From NCBI GenBank assembly GCA_947623455.1, contig OX392529.1, positions 5,332,001-5,396,000 of the forward strand: a stretch of 64,000 bases of DNA, given 5' to 3'. The notes under the pieces are model-generated. The model made no database searches. It was not told the origin of the DNA and worked only from the letters and a program-made list of their open reading frames with translations. Both the position numbers and the translations under genes were made by a program. How positions within the stretch are numbered: position 1 is the first letter of the stretch; each line of letters opens with the position of its first letter. Source of the stretch: Mimachlamys varia (Eukaryota > Mollusca > Bivalvia > Pectinida > Pectinidae). Of the stretch, positions 23,601 through 35,600 are shown piece after piece.

Positions 23601-26600
23601 CGACAAATCAGCGAGTGCCTTTAGTGAACATAGTGACAACACAACCCATGGAAATAGTTTCTATGGACTACCTCACCCTGGAAACATGCAAAGGAGGTTA
23701 TTCGTATGTGCTTGTAGTGACTGACCTTTTCACACGGTATACCCAGGCTTACCCGACTCGTAACATGTCTGCCAAGACAACAGCAGATGCACTCCTAGGC
23801 TATATTCAACATTATGGTATACCTCGCAGATTTCACTCGGATCAGGGAGCCAATTTCTGTGGGGAGGTGATTCGATATTTGTGCCAGATGTTGCATATCG
23901 ACAAAACTAGGACTTCACCTCATCACCCCAGTGGTAATGGTTCCTGCGAGCGTTTTAATAGGACTCTGATGAACATGCTTGGGACATTAGATGAAACCCA
24001 GAAGAAGGACTGGAAACGTTTCCTTGGGCCACTCACCTATGCATACAATTGCACGCGACATGATTCAACCGGTTACTCCCCTTTCCAGTTGATGTTTGGC
24101 CGTCAGCCAAGGTTACCAGTTGATCTTGTGTTTGGTATTGGTGAAAGTGAAGGTACGACCAGGATACCAGAATATGTGAAGTCGCTTCGGAAAAGGATGA
24201 GTCAGTCTTTTGATTTGGCTAGTAGGAAAGCGAAGGAGGCTCAGCATAGACAGAAAGTTATGTATGACTTGAAGGCTCGTCATGCATGGTTAGACATTGA
24301 TGACCGAGTGCTGGTCAAGATTTTAGCTTTTGAAGGTCGTCACAAGCTTGCCAATCGATGGGAGTCGGACGTCTACATCGTAATTGGGCAGGAAAACAAA
24401 GATATTCCTGTGTATAGAGTCAGGAAGGAGAATGGTGAGGGCAAGGTTCGAACCTTACATAGGAACCACTTGTTACCTGTGGGCTCATTGCCTTTCCAGG
24501 AGAAGCCTGTTGAACTGATTCGTCCACGTCCAGTGCCACGGACAAGGACATGTAGGAATCAGAGGGGCCAAGCAGCTGAACTAGAACAAGTACATGCATC
24601 TTCAAGTGATGATGATAGTTCTGATGACATGGAAATGGATGTACCAACATATATCCTGAGGCCACCCATATCAGATACAGGTTCAAGAGCTATAGGGGAG
24701 CCCAATTCTGAATCGGATAACCAGAAGGATACAACTGATGAAGATGAGGATTTCCTGTTGGAAGATGCTCTTGAGGCTGAAGATGTGCCACCTGTTGCTT
24801 CTCCTATACCACATGCCGCCCTGCCGGATAGACCTCGCAGGTCACATATTGAGCAACCGACGCGTCCCAGAGAGTCGCCAGCGCCTGCACCTCGGAGGTC
24901 GGGTCGACAGAGACTGTAACGTAGGACGAACAGCGGGATCAATCGCACAAGGAACCAACAAAAAACAAACACCAATATAAACAATTAATATAATATAATA
25001 AACAAATGCCACAATAACGACATATACCCTAGTAACGATATATACAAAACTCACTCACAACCACACGCCTAGCACACTTTATACTATAATTTGTTTATTA
25101 TATTATATTAATTGTTTATATTGGTGTTTGTTTTTTGTTGGTTCCTTGTGCGATTGATCCCGCTGTTCGTCCTACGTTACAGAGACAGCAGCCATTTTGG
25201 ATGAGATCAGGGGAGTATGTATGCTCACAGCAGACAACTTTGCCTCCTTTGACCTCCAATTGGCTTGAAAAGGCTAGATTCTTACTGGAAGTGACGTCAG
25301 GTGACGCATTTAGGAACATGCCGGATATGGCCCGTGATGCACTTTTACAAATTTTAAAGTCTTAAAGTACAGCTGTATAGATGCGTACATGGATTTCTAC
25401 CTTGGGTGGAATACCTGTTTTTTTACAAATTTTACAAATTTTTTTAATGTTTTTGTTAATACATTTGTAACCTGTTACCCTTTTGTTAGAAGACATGGAA
25501 CTCTTCTTTGTAAGGAGGGGGGAGAAGTGGATAAGGTTGCAGTAATCTTAATTTTTTTTATATTTCGTATTTGTGGTGCGTAGTACATTTTTGGTTATGC
25601 TTGTACCATTGTGAAAATATTTTCCAAACTTCTCCAGTTTGTAATGACTGATGTATTGCAACAGTTATAGATACTAAATCATCTTTATTTGTACTCTGTG
25701 AAATATGTTTTCATTATATATGCAATGACTTTTTGAATATTTTTTGGTATATATACCCTTAAGTGAATATGAAAACATATTCTTTGTAAGGAGGGGAGAA
25801 TGTAACAGTGTCATTATTGACAAGGTATTGTTTATATTGTTTAGTTTTTTAATCAATATGTAAGTGCAACTTGTATATGTGCACTTGTCATACATTATAT
25901 ATATATGTGACAGTGAGCTATTTTTAGTTTGTATGTACACCTGTCCGACAGGGTCAGGGGTTAATGTATTTTTAAAACTCTTTGTAATGGCTAGTCTTTG
26001 CGCGGCTGCGCAGTTAGTCGCGTCAGTGTTAACTTTTATTCACACCTGTACAAGTTGTCAAGCTGTGTGGACGGTTTCATTCTTTTTGTCCGCAGACCAT
26101 AATAATTGTGAGTACATTGTATATTCTATAGTATTTATATGTATTAATTGCAACGATCGTTAGCGTATATTTGTAGTACTTCAAAAGATATATTCTGTAA
26201 ATTAATTGATTTTTCAATTAATTCGAATTTCAAATTTCCCGCCATTTTGTTTCAAGTCTTTGTTCAGTTTGGTAACGATTATTTTGAGTGTCAAGGTTGT
26301 AGTAACTATTGTAAATTCCTTAATTTTTAGCAACGTAAAGCAAAGTCCACAGCAGCTCTACAGGTTGTCGCCCCTGGATTGAGACCCTCTTCCCTTTGAA
26401 GAGGTAGGTCGTATTGTGTAATCCTGCTATTGTGATTGATATTCTTAACAGTGTTGTAGTATAGTACTCCAGTCGCTGGTAATTTGTATATATATCTGTT
26501 GTAATCACAGATGTTTTATGTAACTTGATTACCATTACAAGTGTAACACACATGTGTATGTACCGATAAATGATTGCGACTGGGTTATTCAGTATTTTTA

Positions 26601-29600
26601 TTCAATAATGATTATATAGCGAAGCGTAATGTTACTAGGTGCGTGAATCTTATAATGTTAGCACAAGTTTGCCTATTCCATTATGTGAACGCCTAGGGTA
26701 GATTAGGTTTATATTTATTGTTATTTATTGATGTTTTAGGGTCTTTCGACCAGGGAATAAAGAACAATTGAAACCCACATGGTTGTTGATAATATATGAC
26801 GAACCCGTAAGCCACGATCGGCTACAACACCACTGTGTGTGAGTTTACAGTAGAAATGTTAATACAACACCCCTGTTGAAGGTTGCAGACTGTGTGTGAG
26901 TTTACAGTAGAAATGTTAATATGACACCACTGTGTGTGAGTTTACAGTAGAAATGTTAATACGACACCACTGTGTGTGAGTTTACAGTAGAAATGTTAAT
27001 ACGACACCCCTGTTGAAGTTTACTGTAGAAATGTTAATACGACACCCCTGTTGAAGGTTACAGACTGTGTGTGAGTTAACTGTAGAAATGTTAATACGAC
27101 ACCCCTGTTGAAGTTTACTGTAGAAATGTTAATACGACACCCCTGTTGAAGTTTACAGTAGAAATGTTAATACGACACCCCTGTTGAAGGTTACAGACTG
27201 TGTGTGAGTTTACAGTAGAAATGTTAATACAACACCCCTGTTGAAGGTTACAGACTGTGTGTGAGTTTACTGTAGAAATGTTAATACGACACCCCTGTTG
27301 AAGGTTGCAGACTGTGTGTGAGTTTACTGTAGAAATGTTAATACAACACCACTGCGTGTGAGTTTACAGTAGAAATGTTAATACGACACCACTGTGTGTG
27401 AGTTTACAGTAGAAATGTTAATACAACACCACTGTGTGTGAGTTTACTGTAGAAATGTTAATACGACACCCCTGTTGAAGGTTACAGACTGTGTGTGAGT
27501 TTACAGTAGAAATGTTAATACAACACCCCTGTTGAAGGTTACAGACTGTGTGTGAGTTTACTGTAGAAATGTTAATACGACACCCCTGTTGAAGGTTGCA
27601 GACTGTGTGTGAGTTTACTGTAGAAATGTTAATACAACACCACTGCGTGTGAGTTTACAGTAGAAATGTTAATACGACACCACTGTGTGTGAGTTTACTG
27701 TAGAAATGTTAATACAACACCACTGCGTGTGAGTTTACAGTAGAAATGTTAATACAACACCACTGTGTGTGAGTTTACTGTAGAAATGTTAATACGACAC
27801 CCCTGTTGAAGGTAACAGTAGAAATGTTAATACGACACCCCTGTTGAAGGTTGCAGACTGTGTGTGAGTTTACCGTAGAAATGTTAATACGACACCCCTG
27901 TTGAAGGTTGCAGACTGTGTGTGAGTTTACTGTAGAAATGTTAATACGACACCCCTGTTGAAGGTTGCAGACTGTGTGTGAGTTTACTGTAGAAATGTTA
28001 ATACGACACCCCTGTTGAAGGTAACAGACTGTGTGTGAGTTTACTGTAGAAATGTTAATACAACACCACTGCGTGTGAGTTTACAGTAGAAATGTTACTA
28101 CGTCACCCCTGTTGAAGGTAACAGTAGAAATGTTAATACAACACCCCTGTTGAAGGTTGCAGACTGTGTGTGAGTTTACTGTAGAAATGTTAATACAACA
28201 CCCCTGTTGAAGGTTGCAGACTGTGTGTGAGTTTACTGTAGAAATGTTAATACAACACCACTGCGTGTGAGTTTACAGTAGAAATGTTAATACGACACCA
28301 CTGTGTGTGAGTTTACAGTAGAAATGTTAATACAACACCACTGTGTGTGAGTTTACTGTAGAAATGTTAATACGACACCCCTGTTGAAGGTTGCAGACTG
28401 TGTGTGAGTTTACTGTAGAAATGTTAATACAACACCCCTGTTGAAGGTTGCAGACTGTGTGTGAGTTTACTGTAGAAATGTTAATACGACACCCCTGTTG
28501 AAGGTTGCAGACTGTGTGTGAGTTTACTGTAGAAATGTTAATACAACACCCCAGTTGAAGGTTGCAGACTGTGTGTGAGTTTACTGTAGAAATGTTAATA
28601 CAACACCCCTGTTGAAGGTTGCAGACTGTGTGTGAGTTTACCGTAGAAATGTTAAAACGACACCCCTGTTGAAGGTAACAGACTGTGTGTGAGTTAACTG
28701 TAGAAATGTTAATGTGACACCCCTGTTGAAGGTTACAGACTGTGTGTGAGTTTACTGTAGAAATGTTAATACGACACCCCTGTTGAAGGTTGCAGACTGT
28801 GTGTGAGTTTACTGTAGAAATGTTAATACGACACCCCTGTTGAAGGTAACAGTAGAAATGTTAATACGACACCCCTGTTGAAGGTTACAGACTGTGTGTG
28901 AGTTTACAGTAGAAATGTTAATACGACACCCCTGTTGAAGGTTGCAGACTGTGTGTGAGTTTACTGTAGAAATGTTAATACGACACCCCTGTTGAAGGTT
29001 GCAGACTGTGTGTGAGTTTACCGTAGAAATGTTAATACGACACCCCTGTTGAAGGTAACAGACTGTGTGTGAGTTTACTGTAGAAATGTTAATGTGACAC
29101 CCCTGTTGAAGGTTACAGACTGTGTGTGAGTTTACTGTAGAAATGTTGATACGACACCCCTGTTGAAGGTAACAGTAGAAATGTTAATACGACACCCCTG
29201 TTGAAGGTTACAGACTGTGTGTGAGTTTACTGTAGAAATGTTAATACGACACCCCTGTTGAAGGTTGCAGACTGTGTGTGAGTTTACTGTAGAAATGTTA
29301 ATACGACGCCACTGTTGAAGTTTACAGTAGAAATGTTAATACGACGCCACTGTTGAAGTTTACAGTAGAAATGTTAATACGACACCCCTGTTGAAGGTTG
29401 CAGACTGTGTGTGTCTGATGTCTATGGACAAATTGGAGGCTGTCCCGGTGGATACCCACGTATGGCAGATAGCTGCCCGAGACTATATGCCCAAACTGAA
29501 ACAGGCCAAATCTCTCACAGACAAACTGTACGGGGAAATAGGTAAGTAAATAACTAACAGAGTCTTCAAGGGTAAAATAGCTAACAGAGTCTTCAAGGGT

Positions 29601-32600
29601 AAAATAGCTAACAGAGTCTTCAAGGGTAAAATAGCTAACAGAGTCTTCAAGGGTAAAATAGCTAACAGAGTCTTCAAGGGTAAAATAACTAACAGAGTCT
29701 TCAAGGGTGAGAAGGGGATATCCTGGCTTTAAGGGCAAGATTCTTGAATTATTAAGGGTCATCTATATAGCATATCTGTAGATATAACACAAGCTTATTA
29801 ATCACTATTTCAGGCAAATATAACAAAAGTACCTTTATCAATTGTCAGTATGTATCATGGCTAACCATGCACCTTGCTTTTGACATGTCATTTGCCAAGT
29901 TGTTTGTAAAATTTGGCAAAACATATGAAAAATGCATGTTTCAGGATGGAACAGTTAGCTCATGTAGATCAAACATGTTGCACAAAAGAACAATGTTGTT
30001 GTACTTTCAAGTGTCTATAGCAAGATACACGATAGGAACATTTGTTTGAATTGTGTGATTCTGTTTTATAGAACAAATTTTGCATGAATAGTGACTGACC
30101 CCCAAAGGGCCAGAGGGGCGGGCACAATAGGGGAAATAGAGGTAATTCCTTTTAAATCTGTATTTGTCATCAAGTTTTGAATTTGGTCAGCAACATCCTT
30201 GGGGGAAGGGGGACAGATTTTGCATAAATGGTGACTCAGATCCCCAAGGGATAGAGCGGCGGGCCAAAAAATGGAAAGTCATTTACTCATGTAAATATAC
30301 TTCAGTATTTGAATGACTTGTTTGTGGTACATCATAAGAGGGGAGGTAACTCATTAAAATAACCTTCAGGATTCTTATTTATTTTTATTTATTTATTTTG
30401 AGAGTTTTCCTCCTCACATGGCCTTACGACCTCCGGTGGACGAGAAAAGATAGGAAAGAGAGTAGAAGGGATAAAGTATGTAGGAGGAAAGGCAAGGGGA
30501 ATGGGTTGAGAGGGTGGATATAGGAGTCGTCTGGCCTACCAACCTACATAGGGGCGTTATAATTTTGAAGACAACCCCTCTACGATTCAATGTCTTGTTC
30601 ATGAGAGGGGAGGTAACTCGCGTAAACATACTTACAATTGATTGTCTTGTTGATTGTAAATCATGTGAGGGGAGGTAACTCATATAAATATACTTTAGCA
30701 GTCTACGACTTTAGCCACTAGTCCTATGCCCATGATTAGTAAATTTTGGTTCGAACTAGTGGAAAGTCCATGAATTTCAATACATTTGTTAATTAACTAG
30801 TGCTTGAAAATGTTAATGTCACAGACTACTTTAGAAGTGAATGTCTTGTTCATGGTACATCATGAGAGAGGAGGTAACTTGTGTGAATGTACTTCAGTAT
30901 TTAAATGTTGATGGTACATCATCAGAGTTAGCTGTTTTACTTTGTTAAGTTGTAAATAAATGTGACCTATGAAAATGTTGATTTAATCATATTTTGTTTT
31001 TCTCCCAGGCGACCATTTCCGTGAGTTGTGGGGAAACAAAGCCGGCTGGGCACATACAGTAGGTATCATTACTCTGTACGACATGGTAGCTACAGTTATA
31101 GTGTGTCCCCAGGGACATAACATTGATGTCTGAAAGGGAAAAAAGGGTTGAAAATACTGGTCTACTCCAGTTCAAAAATAAAGGTGAAGGATTGACCTTG
31201 ATAAGGTCTGGAGTGCTCCTGGGTTTGAAGAATTCAGAGTCATAACAGAAAAGGTTTCTGGCTCCTTGGGGTGAGGTTGTGTTTGGCGATAAATGGAAAA
31301 GGCATGCTCATTTCATAAGAAAAGTATTAGAGAAGGTATCCTGACCTTAATGAGTATGGATCATCCTTAGTCCAAAGATAAGAACAAAGTATTAGAAAAG
31401 GTATCCTGACCTTATTGAGTACAGATCATCCTTAGTCCAAAGGTAAGAACAAAGTATTAGAGAAGGTATCCTGACCTTAATGAGTATGGATCATCCTTAG
31501 TCCAAAGGTAAGAACAAAGTATTAGAGAAGGTATCCTGACCTTATTGAGTATGGATCATCCTTAGTCCCACGGTAAGAACAAAGTATTAGAGAAGGTATC
31601 CTGACCTTATTGAGTACTGATTATCCTCATTCCGACGGTAAGAACAAAGTATTAGAGAAGGTGTCCTGACCTTATTGAGTACAGATCATCCTTAGTCCAA
31701 AGGTAAGAACAAAGTATTAGAGAAGGTATCCTTACCTTATTGAGTATGGATCATCCTTAGTCCGAAGGTAAGAACAAAGTATTAGAGAAGGTATCCTTAC
31801 CTTAATGAGTATGGATTATCCTTAGTCCAAAGGTAAGAACAAAGTATTAGAGAAGGTATCCTGACCTTAATGAGTATGGATCATCCTTAGTCCGAAGGTA
31901 AGAACAAAGTATTAGAGAAGGTATCCTTACCTTATTGAGTATGGATCATCCTTAGTCCAAAGGTAAGAACAAAGTATTAGAGAAGGTATCCTTACCTTAA
32001 TGAGTATGGATTATCCTTAGTCCAAAGGTAAGAACAAAGTATTAGAGAAGGTATCCTGACCTTATTGAGTACAGATCATCCTTAGTCCAAAGGTAAGAAC
32101 AAAGTATTAGAGAAGGTATCCTGACCTTAATGAGTATGGATCATCCTTAGTCCGAAGGTAAGAACAAAGTATTAGAGAAGGTATCCTTACCTTATTGAGT
32201 ATGGATCATCCTTAGTCCAAAGGTAAGAACAAAGTATTAGAGAAGGTATCCTGACCTTAATGAGTATGGATCATCCTTAGTCCGAAGGTAAGAACAAAGT
32301 ATTAGAGAAGGTATCCTGACCTTAATGAGTATGGATCATCCTTAGTCCAAAGGTAAGAACAAAGTATTAGAGAAGGTATCCTTACCTTAATGAGTATGGA
32401 TCATCCTTAGTCCAAAGGTAAGAACAAAGTATTAGAGAAGGTATCCTGACCTTAATGAGTATGGATCATCCTTAGTCCAAAGGTAAGAACGAAGTATTAG
32501 AGAAGGTATCCTGACCTTAATGAGTATGGATCATCCTTAGTCCAAAGGTAAGAACAAAGTATTAGAGAAGGTATCCTGACCTTATTGAGTACGGATCATC

Positions 32601-35600
32601 CTTAGTCCGACGGTAAGAACAAAGTATTAGAGAAGGTATCCTGACCTTATTGAGTACTGATTATCCTTAGTCCTTATAATATTGCTACAGATACAGCTAA
32701 TAAGTATGGAGAGGAAGTAACACGCCCACATCCGTCTAGGAACGTCGTCACGACGGACATGATTAGTAACAATATTGCTACAGATCAAGATGTAAAGGTT
32801 AAAAATGAGCTGAACCTTTAACCTTCAAAAAACAGTTGTTCTAATTAACTTCAGAAAAATAATAGGTGAATGTTTGAGATTGATTATCAAATTTAAAGTT
32901 CTGTATTTTATGATTTCAGGTTCTTTTTGCTGCAGATTTGAAAAAGTTCAAGAACAAACCTGGAACTAAGGTAATGGTTCATTATTAAACTAATGTCATT
33001 TCAGGTCATGTCGGTTAAATTGCTCAAGGTGCAGCTAACATCCCTCTTTGTAATGTAATATGCAATAATGATTACCTGCCCTTTGTTATAAGCATGTGAC
33101 ATCTTACTGTTACCTCCCCTTTGTTATGTAATATACATGTCACATATAACTGTTACCTCCCCTTTGTTATGTAATATACATGTCACATATAACTGTTACA
33201 TCCCTTTTGTTATGTAATGTACATGTCACATATAATGGTTATCTCCCCTTTGTTATGTAATATACATGTCACATATAACTGTTTCCCCCCCCCCCCTTTG
33301 TTATGTAATATACATGTCACATATAACTGTAACCTCCCTTTGTTATGTAATGTACATGTCACATATAACTGTTACCTCCCTTTGTTATGTTATGTACATG
33401 TCACATATAATGGTTATCTCCCCTTTGTTATGTAATATACATGTCACATATAACTGTTTCCCCCCCCCCCTTTGTTATGTAATATACATGTCACATATAA
33501 CTGTAACCTCCCTTTGTTATGTAATGTACATGTCACATATAACTGTTTCCTCCCTTTGTTATGTAATATACATGTCACATATAACTGTTACCTCCCCTTT
33601 GTTATGTAATATACATGTCACATATAACTGTTTCCCCCCCCCCCCCCCTTTGTTATGTAATATACATGTCACATATAACTGTAACCTCCCTTTGTTATGT
33701 AATGTACATGTCACATATAACTGTTATCTCCCCTTTGTTGTGTAATATACATGTCACATATAACTGTAACTTCCCTTTGTTATGTAATGTACATGTCACA
33801 TATAACGGTTATCTCCCCTTTGTTATGTAATATACATGTCACATATAACTGTTACCTCCCTTTGTTATGTAATGTGCATGTCACATATAACGGTTATCTC
33901 CCCTTTGTTATGTAATATACATGTCACATATAACTGTTACCTCCCCTTTGTTATGTAATATACATGTCACATATAACTGTTACCTCCCCTTTGTTATGTT
34001 GTGTACATGTTACATATAACTGTTATCTCCCCTTTGTTATGTAATGTACATGTCACATATAACTGTTACCTCCCTTTGTTATGTAATGTACATGTCACAT
34101 ATAACTGTTACCTCCCTTTGTTATGTAATGTACATGTCACATATAACTGTTATCTCCCCTTTGTTATGTAATGTACATGTCACATATAACTGTTATCTCC
34201 CCTTTGTTATGTAATATACATGTCACATATAACTGTTACCTCCCTTTGTTATGTAATGTACATGTCACATATAGTTATCTCCCCTTTGTTATGTAATGTA
34301 CATGTCACATATAACTGTTACCTCCCTTTGTTATGTAATGTACATGTCACATATAACTGTTATCTCCCCTTTGTTATGTAATATACATGTCACATATAAC
34401 TGTTACCTCCCTTTGTTGTGTAATATACATGTCACATATAACTGTTTCCCCCCTTTGTTATGTAATGTACATGTCACATATAACTGTTACCTCCCTTTGT
34501 TATGTAATATACATGTCACATATAACTTATCTCCCCTTTGTTATGTAATGTACATGTCACATATAACTGTTATCTCCCTTTGTTATGTAATATACATGTC
34601 ACATGTAACTGTTTCCCCCCTTTGTTATGTAATATACATGTCACATATAACTGTTACCTCCCCTTTGTTATGTAGTGTACATGTCACATATAACTGTTAC
34701 CTTCCCTTTGTTATGTAATGTACATGTCACATATAACTGTTACCTCCCTTTGTTATGTAATATACATGTCACATATAACTGTTACCTTCCCTTTGTTATG
34801 TAATGTACATGTCACATATAACGGTTATCTCCCTTTGTTATGTAATATACATGTCACATATAACTGTTACCTCCCTTTGTTATGTAATATACATGTCACA
34901 TATAACTGTTACCTCCCCTTTGTTATGTAATGTACATGTCACATATAACTGTTATCTCCCCTTTGTTATGTAATGTACATGTCACATATAACTGTTATCT
35001 CCCCTTTGTTATGTAATGTACATGTCACATATAACTGTTATCTCCCCTTTGTTATGTAATATACATGTCACATATAACTGTTATCTCCCCTTTGTTATGT
35101 AATATACATGTCACATATAACTGTTATCTCCCCTTTGTTATGTAATGTACATGTCACATATAACTGTTATCTCCCCTTTGTTATGTAATATACATGTCAC
35201 ATATAACTGTTACCTCCCCTTTGTTATGTAATGTACATGTCACATATAACTGTTATCTCCCCTTTGTTATGTAATATACATGTCACATATAACTGTTATC
35301 TCCCCTTTGTTATGTAATGTACATGTCACATATAACTGTTATCTCCCCTTTGTTATGTAATATACATGTCACATACAACTGTTACCTCCCCTTTGTTATG
35401 TAATATACATGTCACATATAACTGTTATCTCGCCTTTGTTATGTAATGTACATGTCACATATAACTGTTATCTCCCTTTTGTTATGTAATGTACATGTCA
35501 CATATAACTGTTACCTCCCCTTTGTTATGTAATATACATGTCACATATAACTGTTACCTCCCCTTTGTTATGTAATATACATGTCACATATAACTGTTAT

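Larger units (their letters stand above)
17671..26826 (+). mobile_element. Full-length Ty3/Gypsy LTR retrotransposon in OGG1 intron 3
   Basis: A 9156-bp element with two 1026-bp LTRs (TGTAACAG...GGCTACA) that read identical along their whole length. It has a primer-binding site, gag, pol in the -1 frame and a polypurine tract, all in OGG1 orientation. The 4-bp target duplication is ACAC; deleting the element and one ACAC restores an exact host minisatellite unit. Pol order is protease, reverse transcriptase, RNase H, integrase, which places it in Ty3/Gypsy. No envelope gene or chromodomain was seen. Identical LTRs indicate very recent insertion. A 267-bp palindromic element interrupts the 3' end of pol. 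Confidence 0.97.

Noticed and set aside
26827..29396. CRISPR-like array
   Set aside because: Units are contiguous without unique spacers, and the host is a eukaryote; it is a minisatellite.
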